From the NCBI GenBank assembly GCA_002914845.1, contig JXTC01000038.1:810407-874406 (forward strand): a stretch of DNA of 64,000 nt. The letters are read 5' to 3'. A program made the position numbers and the translations under genes. This DNA is from Trema orientale (Eukaryota > Streptophyta > Magnoliopsida > Rosales > Cannabaceae). The notes beneath the pieces are model-generated. The model searched no databases and was not told where the DNA came from. It was given only the letters and a program-made list of their open reading frames with translations. Positions 26,881 through 39,555 of the stretch are shown here, piece after piece; position 1 is the stretch's first letter; every line of letters begins with the position of its first letter.

Positions 26881-29800
26881 ATGGCGACTTCAGATTCTGC
26901 AACTTCGAATCAATTTGCGACCTAGTCCGTGCAATCTGCAGTTTAATCCTCCTTTGATGACTCTTCAAATCCTCATTTTCTGCATCATTCTGATAGTCCA
27001 GGCGTGGTCCTTATTTTGTAACCCTTGACTCGAGATAATTACACCTCTTGGAGTTGAGCTATGCTGATCACTCTTTCTGTCAAAAATAAGCTCAGGTTTA
27101 TTGATGGTTCTATCTCCAAACCCTCAGGTACAAATCTTGAACTTCTTCCTGCCAGGAAATGCAACAATGATATGGTCATTTCATAGATATTAAACTCAGT
27201 TTCTAAAGAAATCTCTGCTAGCATTATTTACGTTGATTCGATACAAGAGATTTGGGAAGGCCTTAAAGATCGATTTCGACAGAGTAATGGACCTAGAATT
27301 TTTCAGTTGCATAGAGAGCTGGTAAATTTGTCATAAGCACAAAACTCTGTTAGTGTCCATTTCACAAAGTTAAAGACTATTTGGGAGGAGTTGAACAACT
27401 ATAAACCGGTATGCTCTTGTGAAAAATGTACCTGCGGAGGTCTTCAAGCCTTAAATAGCTATTGTCAAATGGAAGATATTATGTCTTTTCTCATAGGATT
27501 ATATGATTCATTTGCTCAAAGTCGAGGCTAATTACTGTTTATGAACCCTATACCACCCATCAACAAAGTGTTTTCTTTGATCTCTCAAGATGAACACCAA
27601 AAGAAGGTTGGGGTTCCTAGTTTAGATTCAGCTAATATAATAGTTTTTACAGCCAAGGCCAATATTCTTAAGAGTTCAGCTTCTCACTCTGGTTCTTATT
27701 CTAATGGGAAAAATAAGACATTAAATTACTCTGAAAATTACAAAGAACAGAGGAAAGTGAGGCTCTTTTGTACTCACTGTCAATTTCATCGCCACATCAT
27801 TGATAGGTGTTATAAGTTACATGGTTATCCTCTAGGTTATCAGCCTCAGCAGAAGGACAATTCTCACTCTTCTAATAACTCCAATTCAGCTTTTACTCAT
27901 CAAGCTTCGAGTTTCAGCAACACACTGCCTGCAGCTCCTATTGATCAATTTGGTATTGGTAGTTTCTTATGAAAACCAAAAAACGAGTTAGTATCAGCAA
28001 TTGATGAGTCTATTTTCTAGTCACCTTGCTGCATCAGTTAAAATTACAACTAATTCTGACACTCCAAGTACTTCATATACTACATGTATATGTTCCTCAG
28101 TCTCATTGAACACTATGTTCTCTTTCACAGGATATTGGATTGTTGATTCGGGAGCTACTCGACACATATGTTCAAATGCTAATGCTTTTGTTGCATTGAA
28201 ACCTCCTTTAAACTCAAATTTACCTTGCCTAATCATACCCAAATTCCAGTGAGTTTATAAGGAGATATTCGACTCAGTTATATGTTCGTTCTTAAAGATA
28301 TGCTATATGTTCCAGAATTCAAGTTCAATCTACTCTCTGTCAGTGCACTTACCCTACATTTACAACTCATAGTTGGCTTTCTTCCTGACTGTTTCGTCAT
28401 TCAAAATCTTCATAATAAGACCATGATTGGCAAGGGTAACAAGTTGGCTGAGCTTTATGTTCTCGATACTACAGACATCACCTTGAGTAATCTTATTTGT
28501 GCTTTTTTACCAAATACTCATGTGAATAAGGTTTCTGCTACTATTTGGCACAATAAACTTAGTTATTTGTCATTTAAGTGTTTAGATTCATTATAAGAAT
28601 AATTATATTTTGATGTACTTAATGCTCGAAGAGCTGGTCCTTGCTATATTTGTCCTTTGGCTAAGCAAATATAGTTGTCTTTTGATTCTCATAATAACAT
28701 AGTTTCAGTCCCATTTGATTTGATTGTGACATTTGGGGGTCATATCATATTATATCTCATTCAGATCATCGTTACTTTATTACTTTAGTGGATAATTTTA
28801 GCTGTTTTACTGGATATTTCTCCTCAAGCATAAATCTGATATTAGTACTATGATTCTAAAGTTTTTCAACATATTAGCTACTCAGTTTGGCTTATAAAGG
28901 AATTCAGATCAGATAATGCTCCAGAGTTGGCTTTTAATGAGTTCTTTAATGATAAAGGAGTTTTGCGTCATTTTTCTTGTGTTGGTCGACCAGAACGAAA
29001 CTCATTTATGGAGAGAAAGCATCAACACTTGCTTAATGTAGCTCATGCCCTTTATTTCCATTCTCGAGTACTTCTTCAATTTTGGTTAAAATGTATTCTC
29101 ACTGCCACATTTTTTGATTAATTGCACACCTTCAACCTTGCTAAAGAATATGACTCCTTATGAACTTTTGTATAAGTCTACTATCAATTATAAAGCTTTT
29201 CGTGTGTTTGGCTGCTTAGCTTTTGCTTATACTTTGCCAACACATCGTACTAAATTTTAGCCTCGCACTCAGGGTTGTATTTTTCTTCGCTATCCACCCA
29301 GAATGAAGGTATATAAGTTATATGATATTGAAACCAAGCTTTTGTTTATTTCTCACAATGTTGTCTTTCATGAGGACTTTTTTTCTTTTTATACAGTGGT
29401 TCCTCAAAATAGGTTAGTTGACTCTTTTCCAGACCTTGTCTTACCTAATCGTACTCTTGGCATCTTTAATTCTGCTTTTTCCTGTTATCTTATATTTTTT
29501 ATTTCACTTGAGTCTACTTCTACACCTCTATTCCTGATATTGGTTCTGCTCAAAATGCTCCACCACTTCGACGCTCTACTAGACCTCATCACCCATTTCC
29601 TACCTTAGAGATTGTTATCCTAATCTCTTATTCCAGCAAGCTTTACCAACTTGTAATGCTCAATATCCTCTTGTTGATTGTTTATCTTATAACTATCTTT
29701 CTCTTTCTTTTCGCAACCTTGTCTTGAATGTTTCTTCCAGTGTTGAACCTCAATTCTACCATTAAGCCATTAAGTTTCTTAATGGCAAGATGCTATGAAA

Positions 29801-31311
29801 ACTGAGTTAGATGCCATAGAGGAGAACAATACTTGGCTTGTTGTCCCTTTACCTCATGGTAAGCATTCTATTGGCTACAAATAGATCTACAAAATCAAAT
29901 ATCAGTCTGATGGTTCAATTGAGCACCATAAAACACGTTTGATTGCTAAAGCCATAAAACACGTTTGATTGCTAAAGGCTACACTCAATAAGAGAGATTG
30001 GATTTTATGGAGACTTTTTCTCCAGTGGCTATGCTTGTTACTGTCAAGGTCCTTCTAGCTCTAGCTATTAGTTAGTGTTGGCATCTTGTTCAACTTGATG
30101 TGAACAACACCTTCCATAATGGTAATTTATTTGAAGAGTTCTATATGGATCTTCCTCTTGGATACCGTTGATAGGGAGAGTATTCTCCCAACCATCAGTC
30201 TATGTTTTGCAAGCTTCACAAGTCCATTTATGGACTCAAACAAGCATCTCGGCAATAGTACTCTAAATTCTCTCATGCTTTTCTTTCCTTTGGTTTTTCA
30301 CAATCCAAGTCTGATTACTATTTATTCACTAAAAGATCTGGTTCTTCTTTTGTTGCCCTCTTCGTGTATGTTAATGACATTGTTATCACTGGTCCTACTT
30401 TGTCTATCATTAATGATTTGAAGGCTTTTTTTCATACCCAATTTAAGCTCAAAGATTTGGTTACTTTGAAGTATTTCTTGGGCCTTGAGATTGCTTCATC
30501 TGACAAGAGAATTGTCCTTTCCTAATGTTACTTTACTCTTCAATTACTTGAAGACATGGGGTATCTTGGTTATCAGCTGACTATTATTTCTATAGATCCC
30601 AAGCTCAGACTTAGTACCACTGATGGTGATTTGTTACCAGATGCTTTGCCTTATCGTCGTTTAATTGGATATTTGTTGTATTTAACTCTTTCACGTCCTG
30701 AATCTCCTTTATGGTTCACAAGCTTAGTCAGTTTTTGTCTCGTCTTTGCTTGCCTCAATTGAAAGCTGTTTATCAATTTCTTTGGTATCTTCTGGTCAAG
30801 ACTTATTTTTCTCTTCCTCTTCATCTTTTCAAGCGAAGACTTTTTCTGATATGGACTGAGGCTCTTGCATTGACACTCGCGAGTTAGTAACTGATTTTGT
30901 ATATTTCTTGGTGATTCATTAGTCTCTTGGAAAGCCAAGAAACAGTCTACTATTTCTCGTTCTTCCATTGAAGGTGAGTACTGGGCACTTGTTGCTACTA
31001 CAAGTGAGATAGTTTGCCTTTACCATCTTCTTCGTGATTTTCAAATTCTAGTTACTCATCTGATTCTTCTCTTCTGTGACAATCAAGCTGGTATTCATAT
31101 AGCATCTAATCCTACATTTCATGAGCAGACTAAACATATCGAGCTTGACTGCCACTTTGTTCGTGATAAAGTTGCTCAAGGTTTCATTAAGCTTCTGTCC
31201 ATTCGTTCTCAGCATCAACTTGTTGATATCTTCACCAAAGCTTTGCCTTCCTCTTTGCTTTTCCCACTTTTCTCCAAGATGGCTATTCGTGATTTTTACA
31301 GTCTATCTTGA
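26881..31311 (+). pseudogene. Degenerate Copia gag-pol
   Basis: Starts at an ATG (26881) and ends at a stop (31309-31311) just before the polypurine tract. Visible landmarks: a gag region with a CX2CX4HX4C zinc knuckle (27769-27810); protease DSGAT at 28145; integrase core with FRSDNAPE (about 28905) and ERKHQHLLNVAHAL (about 29010); reverse transcriptase with TWLVVPLP (about 29830), QLDVN (about 30095), and the catalytic YVDD box altered to YVND at 30367-30378; RNase H with FCDNQAGIHIASNP (about 31074) and IFTKALP (about 31230). Many in-frame stops, several frame changes and a 26-bp tandem duplication interrupt it. No functional product is possible. Confidence 0.93.
29926..29977 (+). repeat. 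26-bp tandem duplication in the RT region
   Basis: Two identical 26-bp copies (29926-29951 and 29952-29977), each starting CCATAAAACACG and ending TTGCTAAAG. The length is not a multiple of three, so it shifts the reverse transcriptase frame. Confidence 0.95.
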
Positions 31312-31318
31312 GAGGGAG
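31310..31318 (+). promoter_or_regulatory. Polypurine tract
   Basis: GAGAGGGAG immediately precedes the 3' LTR, as expected for the plus-strand primer of a Copia element. Confidence 0.85.
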
Positions 31319-31544
31319 TATTATAACTTGTATATATTCGACTTAGTAGTAGGATTAGTTAGTTCTTAATACTTGGTTAATCTGTTAGACAATTAGTTAG
31401 ACAGTTGTTGAGCTATTGCTTAATTGTCAACAGCTGTCAAGTGTTAGATATATATCTTTGCTTCTATTCCTCTATGTATATACTCTATACACGACTTATT
31501 CAATGTGAAGAAGATTCTTTTACAATTATATACTTAGTGTAATA
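31319..31544 (+). repeat. 3' LTR (226 bp)
   Basis: Full-length copy of the LTR, TATTAT...GTAATA, retaining the 64 bp missing from the 5' LTR. Followed by the target duplication GACTA. Confidence 0.92.
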
Positions 31545-31844
31545 GACTAAAATGAAAAAGTTTAAGCAAAGGGACCAAAGGAACAATATTTAAAGTCTAA
31601 AGACTACAATGAGATTTTTCTTATAATTTAAGTACCAATAAGTTCTTTAATCCAAAAAGTTTGACAAATAGGATAAGTAAGCAAAATTTTATTTTGTTCG
31701 ATATTTTTTTTTCTTTTTTTTCTTACATTTTATGTTTGTTCATTATTTTTTTGCAAAGTATTTATAGAGTATAAATTTCAATTTTCATTCATAATTTTGA
31801 TAAGTTGCGTTGACTTGATGGGTCTTATAGCAAAATGACCGAAT

Positions 31845-32085
31845 TTTGAGCTCATTTAAGTAAATATCTATTTTTCAAATGTTATAGAAAATATTTGGTA
31901 TATATATATATATTTATATACCAAGTGTAAAATATTATATACCAAACATAAAAATTTATATACTTAGTACATTAACTGAAATTAGTAGATAAGTGTATTT
32001 ACCAAGTGTAAAAATATATATTTGGACATTTAGTTATAAAATTTTAAAAATGGACATCTACTTAATCAAATTTAAAATATTAGCT
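31845..32085. mobile_element. Possible MITE with diverged inverted ends
   Basis: GCTCATTTAAGTAAATATCT near the left edge resembles the reverse complement of the right edge, TTGATTAAGTAGATGTCCAT. The interior is (TA)n-rich with repeated TATACCAA(G/A) runs. No target duplication was found. Low certainty. Confidence 0.3.
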
Positions 32086-34604
32086 TTTCACCTAAATTTC
32101 TCTTGACGACTTAACTCTTAAGGAAAAGTTTGAAAGAAAAAATCCAAAGTCAAGTTTAGACGGTAATTTTAAAAAATATAGGATTCTTATGAAAAAAAAA
32201 AAGGTGAAAATTCCATTATGTTGATCCTATAATTCATTTCCTTTTATTAATATTGAACAATGACAATACAGGAAACAGGTGGAAGTTGCTAGATAACTCT
32301 TTGGTTAATTAGTGTACGTATATAACATATTAAAGGAAAGATATTTAATTCTACCTTTCAGGTTAACATCAAAAAGACATGTATAGAAATGAGAGAGAGA
32401 TAGATTTAGATATGAAATTGTGAATGTTGACTCAGTACCAGAGTAGGCTCTAGGTCGCTTATGTAAGTAAATTTACCTACTGAATTATCTTGAATCTTCT
32501 TTACTAATTTTGGCCAATTAATAGAGAAAAAGTACGCTCTTGATATGAGGATGAGATTCCATAAATTAATGAATTCAATCCTCTAAAATGAAATGAAGTC
32601 CGGGGTATATGATAAATAAAATATGTATATTTCTGAGAACTATAAATTTTTTTTTTTTGACGGAATTTCAGTGTGAAATTTTAAGAATTTTGATCTTCAA
32701 GCTGACTGAATAAGACTTTATAATTTTTTTTTTTTTTGAAAGGAAGACTTTATAAAATTTTAATATATTGTTTCTTTGTGGAAATTATAAGATTCTGGAT
32801 GTGACTTAAATGGATGGCAAATCTATTCCTTTATTGTGATGTGCGGTCCTTGTGTCTATAATATTTTGTCCTGGTTGAGAACACGTCTTTTCATGTGTTA
32901 GCATGAAAGATAAGATCTAATTATTGAGCAAGTTCATAACATATGCATGCAAGGACCTATATGTAATATAATTAAGAAATTGACTTCCTTGATATCTATT
33001 TTAGTAGCACTATTAATTGGTTGCTGCTAACGCATCTAGCAAAGTAAAAGAACTTTTCACTTTTTCTTCGACTTAATCAATACGTTTTTAAAGATTTATA
33101 ATCTCTGAAATCAGATATATTCATTATTTCTCATGAAACATATACCCAATATTCATTATTACTATTACTATATAGTAATACTAGTTATTAATTTTTACAG
33201 TATTATTGTATGATTATATCTGTCATACAATTTCTATTAATGCATGTACGTATTTACTTATATATATATATATTTATATTTTAAGAATGTAGTACGTCCA
33301 AAACTTAATTAATACGTGTTGGTAGCTCGCTTCCCATATATATATATATATATATATATATACTTCCAAATTAACACAAATCACTCCCTCATCCAGCTAT
33401 TGAATCTAATACCCCGTCACGTATATGTAGCAGCAACAAGTAATACAAGTGTTTATTAATTATAATAAGTGACTTGTAAAAAACAAAAACAAAAAGATTT
33501 TTTTTTTTGTTTACTTTCTCAACATTCTAAAAAAAAAAAAAAAAAACTTAACAAACTTATAAACATTGAATAAATTAAATAGATTATTTATTAGTTTTCC
33601 CGTTTGATAACTAACTCGGAGTTGTGTCATTAAATTAGTTAAGAAGTTCGTTTGTATATATAAAAGCAGGGATAAAAAATTACAGGAAAGTATTAGAAAT
33701 AGGTATATTTAATAACATCCTTTCAAAAGCATATGTAATTATATATATATAAATACGTATTATTTATGTTGTTTATATTTAATAACAACATAAATAACCA
33801 ACGGATTGACAGAATACATATCATCATTTTAGCAAATATAACCAAACTAAATAAACACAACCATATTAACTAAACTAAATAAAGTTTTCATGAAATATTT
33901 TAAAATCCAAAATTCAATAGTATTCTAACGTAATATGGTTTATACTACAAGTTTACAAGTTTAAACTCAAAAGGACCATTTTTTTGTATATTTTTTAAGA
34001 ATGCACGCAATATATAAAAAAAGGGCTAATTTTTAACAAAGCACCTAGTCAGTTATAATTCCAATATGCATTTTTTTGGATTGAGTTGGATTTATTTGGT
34101 TAGTTCGATCGTTTATTTTTTATTTTTAAAACTTGAGCACTGTTAGAAATAAAGAAGAAGAAACTAAAGACCAAAGAGATCCTTTTCAATCCTTGGAAAG
34201 CATTTAAATTAATTGGAAGGTAATTAATATGCGAACATTGGGGTTCCATCCCATGTGACGCTTGTCGCTCTGCTTTTCCAAAAACGACAGCGCACAACCA
34301 CTTACGCTGCACTCGACCGCACATGATCGCACTCTCTCTCTTCTCCTTCGGACAGAGATAACAAGTATAGCGATGGAGCACCCGTATTGAAGCGTGGCTC
34401 CACTCGCCTCCAAGCCGCGAGTAGGTCTAGTCTAACCCCTCTTCTGCTTTTATCTATTTTCCAACCGAGACACAGAAGAGAGAGAAAAAAAAAAAAAGGA
34501 AGAGGGAGGAAAAAAAAAACCCAAAAAAGAAAAAAAAAAAAAAAACCTGAGAGAGGGAGAGAGAAGGGGATAGAGTCTAGAGAGAGAAAGAGGTATCGTC
34601 TCAC
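32086..34604. other. Intergenic region upstream of the kinase gene
   Basis: Very AT-rich. It contains (TA)n at 33335-33362 and several A and T homopolymers. From about 34470 to 34600 a nearly pure purine stretch (GAGAGA, A-runs, GGGGA) leads to the kinase ATG and probably lies in its 5' leader. The long frames here are composition artefacts of that tract. No other gene is seen. Confidence 0.5.
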
Positions 34605-37600
34605 ATGGCCTCCATGCCCTTGGGGCCGCACCATCAACCACCACAGCCACACCAGGACAACAATGAAGCTCTGAAGCTCGTCGGTACTCGCCGCGCCTCC
34701 GAAATGGAGACCGATAAGGTGCTCTCTCTCTCTCTCTCTCGCTCTTACATTCCACAACAGGCTGTGAAGGCTTCGTTTTCTGTGTTTGTCTCTCTCTCTC
34801 TCTCTATATGTATATGTGTATGAAAAGGTCGGTTTCGATGCGTAGATCGTCTTTGATCCAGCTCAAAAACCTTGATTTCATGCTCAATTTGGAAGCGATC
34901 TAGATGTTTCTGGTGTTCTTAGGTCGGTTTGAGCTCGCCAGAAGTTTTTCGGCGAAATTTTCCGGCGTTGTCTTTATCGGCGAGATTTTCTTTTGCTGTT
35001 CATAATTTTTCTTTTGTTTATTTCTTTGATTTTATGAGTCTGTGTTTTTTCCTCATTATTTGCTTTTAACTAACTTAATTTTGTTGATGTATTTTTAATT
35101 TTAATAACTAACTTCTGACTGAGATCTCCTTTTCTGTTTGTTTCCCGAGAAAATCTTGGATGAGGAAATAATCGGACCAAAATGTGTTATTGCTATTTTG
35201 TTGATATAAGCCAAACCAAAATTTCGAGGAAAGAAAATGAGAAAAATATATGTCATCTTATATTGATTCAGCTAAGCTGAGCTCAAGGTCATGATTCTCT
35301 GAAAATAGTTATGTATTCCAGTTCTGAAATCCAGACTTATTTTTCTTTTCTAATTGTCATATGGAGCCATTAGGGTTTGCTGGTTCATTATTTCCTCATT
35401 TTTTTAATATTTTAGACTCAATTTCGTAGATGTTGTTTAATTTTAACTTTGCTGTACTTCATAAAGGAATTTCGGCGTGTTTCTTTGATTTCTATCCTTG
35501 TATTGTACTTTGCTGTCTCATGAGTTTCTTTATTTAGAGTAACTTTGTAATTTCGATGTGCATTTTGTGCTTTGGCCTCATTTTGAGGGATTGTTCTTCA
35601 CAGTATAGTAGTTTGCTTGAGGAAGTAAATATTGTTTGATTCTTTATCCTCAGTATTTTGTTTGGAATGCAGGTATGAAGAACATTAACTTGTAGTCCAA
35701 TAAAGAGATAATTGATGACCATGGCTCTCAAGAAAGCATCAGAATATTCTATTGATGCTTTCTTGTGAGATATGGTCATCCTATTTTTCTGAAACTACTA
35801 ATATCTTTTGAGATCTTTTTACTTCTGGCTTTCTCGAAAACTCGCATTTTGAATATCAATTTGTATACGGTAGTTATGTTGGTTCATTAAATATTTTGCA
35901 TAATAATTTGTTATCGTTCATTTTACCTTCAATGCCTTAGGCCTTTTTCAGTGAAGTTTGAATTGTCTACAATTCTCTTTGTGAATGTTGTATTCTGTCA
36001 TTCCAAAATAGAAAAGAGGTGGTTATAGTAGGAGGAGCAATGGATTTCACCATATAAAGCATGTAGTAAACATTGTAATATAGAAATAAGTTTACATATA
36101 TTATTGTGATTCTATGCATATATGTGCAATTAACCTGAGAATGAGTTGTTACTGAACCTTAGAACCTAAAATAAAAGACACAGAAATACACTTTGAATGT
36201 GTTGGCTCTTTGCTGTTCAATGAGGCAGAGTCTATCAGTAGGGGCCAACTGGTTTCAGGCCTCAGAAATTGTATGACATGCCAGTTTCTGGGAAGACTAT
36301 ACCTTTTGCTTATGCTTAGCCATTTTGTTTCTACAAATTGCAGGATATGTCTGCTACTGTTCTTGAAGGGAATGATCAGGTAACTGGCCACATCATTTCG
36401 ACGACCATTGGTGGCAAAAATGGTGAACCCAAACAGGTAAGTTATGAAATTTTCTTCCTTTTTCAACCTATTCTTTGCTGCCACACAATCCTCTCCCCCA
36501 AAAACCTCAAAACCCACCCCCTGTGGCTAAAAAAGAAGAACAAAAATTGGGGGTTTCTTTGCGGCTTTATGCAGAAATCATATCTCGTCCTCTCTTTGTG
36601 ACAGTACCAAATGTAATTAGCTGCTTTTATTCAACATTTCAAGGAATATAGTTAACTGTTGGATCTTTTTCCTATTAGTTTTTGAAATCTGCTAATTATT
36701 GAGGTACTTTGTCTATGTTTTTGATTTGCTGAAGGCTTATAATTTTCATTTTAACATATATTTGTATTCTAAAATGTTTCTTTTGATGCATGTTACAGAC
36801 AATTAGTTACATGGCAGAGCGTGTGGTTGGTACTGGATCATTTGGAATCGTTTTTCAGGTATAAATATCTCACTCTTATCACAATAAAATACTATTGCTA
36901 TTTTTATTTCACTGGGTCTCTAATATATTCTTTTTAGGCAAAATGTCTGGAAACGGGAGAAACCATGGCCATAAAGAAGGTTTTACAGGACAGACGTTAT
37001 AAAAATCGTGAGCTGCAGTTAATGCGCTTGATGGATCACCCAAATGTGGTTTCATTGAAACATTGTTTTTTCTCTACTACAAGTAAAGATGAGCTTTTTC
37101 TGAATTTGGTCATGGAGTACGTACCGGAGACCATGTACAGGGTTCTGAAGCACTATAGCAGTATGAACCAGAGGATGCCACTCATATACGTTAAACTTTA
37201 TACATATCAGGTACGAAATTTTGTATTTTAGTTTTTATTATGTTGGAAATTCTAATCATATAGTTAGAGGTACTTTTTTTTTTATTCCTTATTGAATTAT
37301 TGGGATTGCATGCTTTAATTCGTCCATATCCTGATAAAAACTGAAAAACCTTCTCAGATTTTCAGGGGCCTGGCTTATATCCATACTGTTCCTGGAGTTT
37401 GCCATAGGGATGTGAAGCCACAGAACCTTTTGGTATGTTTCTCGGTGGTTGTTTTTCTTTTATGTAATGAGCTGTGTGTCTGACCTATTATTTTTGTTAC
37501 AAAATATTGAGCAGGTTGATCCTCTCACTCACCAAGTTAAGCTTTGTGACTTTGGAAGTGCAAAAGTTTTGGTATGTCTAACATGTCATTCTGTCCTCCT

Positions 37601-39555
37601 TTATTACTTAATATGGGCATACTAATTTTTAGAACCATAAAGTTGTATGCAACATGAGTCTCCTGTGGGACCTATGAAAGCTCTTAATGTTCTCTCAATT
37701 GTGAACTCTAATTCGAGCTCTTCTCCACGTGGACATTGGGGCTTTGTTAGTACTCTGATTGCCTTGTGATCCAAACTTGTATAAATAGATCCATAATTCA
37801 ATTGCATTGTTAGTTTCAGGGGGCTTTAAAAGGGAATCTTTAGAGGGAAAAAAAAAAGAATCTCATAAAATTGCACAAAGTAAATGGATTCTAGCTATGG
37901 AAGAATGATATATATTAATAGGATGATATATATTAATAGGATGATAACTATGTTACAGTTAAGTGATTTCAACTGTCATGGTCTGTAGGTAAAGGGTGAT
38001 GCAAATATATCGTACATATGTTCACGGTACTATCGAGCTCCAGAATTGATCTTTGGTGCAACAGAATACACAACATCAATTGACATTTGGTCAGCTGGTT
38101 GTGTCCTCGCTGAGCTCCTTCTAGGCCAGGTTTGCTACTTTGCTGATAATATTCTTACTTGGAGAAGATATAGAAATTTATGCTATCTCATGTTTTCAAC
38201 TTCTTTACAGCCTCTGTTTCCTGGAGAGAATGCAGTAGACCAACTCGTAGAGATCATTAAGGTCATATTTCTCAATTTATGTTGAAATTGCTGGATTATG
38301 TGACTATAGTCATTGCCTTGGCTGTGTGCTTAGGTTAGATGTGTTCTTGCAGGTTCTTGGTACTCCAACTCGAGAAGAAATTCGATGCATGAATCCAAGT
38401 TATACGGATTTTAGGTTCCCTCAGATTAAAGCGCATCCGTGGCATAAGGTATTAAAATATCATAACTATCAAAATGAGTTTGATTCAGGTTGCTATTAAT
38501 GTTATAGACACTATAGAATTACGAGAATATGTACACACATATTCTCTTAGCATTCTTTGCTATGATGGTTTAATTGCTCTCTCTCCCTCCCCCTGGTTTT
38601 GGTTTTTTCACTGTTTCCTGAATTTGTTGGTCTTGTCATGCTTCTGTTATGTTTTTGGGTCCTGATCACCCGTATTAATTCTAATAGTTCTTGCATGTAA
38701 TTTTCTTGGATTGTATACTGTTGTCATATAACTTGCTGTTATCATAATTCACTTGTCTCTCATGAAATTTATTTAGGTCTTCCACAAACGTATGCCACCT
38801 GAAGCAATTGACCTTGCTTCACGGCTTCTTCAATATTCACCAAGTCTTCGCTGCACCGCTGTAAGTTTGACTTATATCTTCTTTTCATTTAGTTTTAGCA
38901 TTATGGTTCCCAAGGAGGTTTGGGGAACGAATATATGGGAAAAAAATTACTTTAAATTTGCTTGCCAATAAAGTTTGGGCTAGGTGCAACTGATTATCTT
39001 CTACCATGGTGTAGGCTATGACTTTCGCAGTCTGCTGTTCAGATTCAAATTTCTGTTTTTCTATTTCTACTGGTTTCATGAGAACCTTTTTAAACGACTG
39101 ACCAGATTTTTATTTCTTTTCTTCTAAACTAACAGCTAGAAGCATGTGCACATCCTTTCTTCGATGAACTTCGTGAACCCAATGCTCGCCTCCCAAATGG
39201 GCGCCCATTGCCACCTCTGTTCAACTTCAAGCAGGAAGTGAGTTCTTTTTTTATTATTGTTCATATAAATCCAAGGAAAACGAGCATCTTTCCGATCATG
39301 GCCTTACTACTACTGTGCTAAAAACTTTAGGCTAAGGCATCTTTTATTGGTTCTCCTCTCCCTTTCCTATCTTTCAAGAAAATTTCGCTTGATCATTGTC
39401 TGAATTGGTAATCAATGATTAATTCATATTTATACTTTCTTGTCTTGACTCTATTACAGTTGTCGGAGGCATCACCTGAACTGATTAACAGGCTTATTCC
39501 CGAACACGTAAGGCGGCTGGCTGGTCTGAGCTTCCCCCAGTCAGTTGGTACTTAA
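34605..39555 (+). CDS. SK22: Clade II GSK3/shaggy-like kinase (BIN2 group)
   Basis: Ser/Thr kinase of the GSK3 family; clade II members phosphorylate BZR1/BES1-type factors and so repress brassinosteroid signalling. Twelve exons, all phase 0: 34605-34718, 36344-36436, 36799-36858, 36938-37210, 37358-37432, 37515-37571, 37989-38129, 38211-38261, 38353-38448, 38777-38860, 39136-39237, 39460-39555; 413 aa. Seen: glycine loop GTGSFG (80-85), catalytic Lys102 in AIKK, HRD with Asp198, DFG 217-219, activation-loop Tyr233 in SYICSRYY, the TREE motif (294-297; mutated in the bin2-1 gain-of-function allele), and a C-terminus ending SVGT. The MASMPLGP leader fits Arabidopsis SK22/SK23 better than BIN2 itself, which lacks it; SK22 versus SK23 is not decided. 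Intact. The stop lies 989 bp from the oppositely oriented aminotransferase. Confidence 0.97.
34719..36343 (+). other. Kinase intron 1 (1625 bp)
   Basis: Starts GTGCTCTCTC with a (CT)n tract and ends TTGCAG. It contains a strong hairpin at 35714-35780. No nested protein gene is seen. Confidence 0.85.
35714..35780 (+). other. Near-perfect 28-bp hairpin in kinase intron 1
   Basis: Arms 35714-35741 and 35753-35780 pair over 28 positions with three mismatches (two adjacent, one single), around an 11-nt loop. Both arms share CAAGAAAGCATCA. A Dicer-like (small RNA) precursor or a tiny inverted-repeat element would look like this. It is shorter than most plant miRNA precursors, and I do not recognise a known mature miRNA in it. 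Confidence 0.6.

Larger units (their letters stand above)
26583..31544 (+). mobile_element. Ty1/Copia LTR retrotransposon, complete but dead
   Basis: Flanked by a 5-bp target duplication GACTA (26578-26582 and 31545-31549). Order: 5' LTR, tRNA-iMet primer site, gag, protease, integrase, reverse transcriptase, RNase H, polypurine tract, 3' LTR, which is the Copia order. Total 4962 bp. Both LTRs start TATTAT and end GTAATA, so the ends are TA...TA and not TG...CA. By eye the aligned LTR parts differ at roughly 19 of 162 positions, so the insertion is old. The coding region is riddled with stops and cannot make a polyprotein. Confidence 0.95.

Noticed and set aside
34302-34823. Several overlapping frames in the kinase 5' leader (Lys- or Phe-rich)
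   Set aside because: Produced by the purine/pyrimidine tract around 34470-34600; only the frame starting at 34605 joins the kinase exons.
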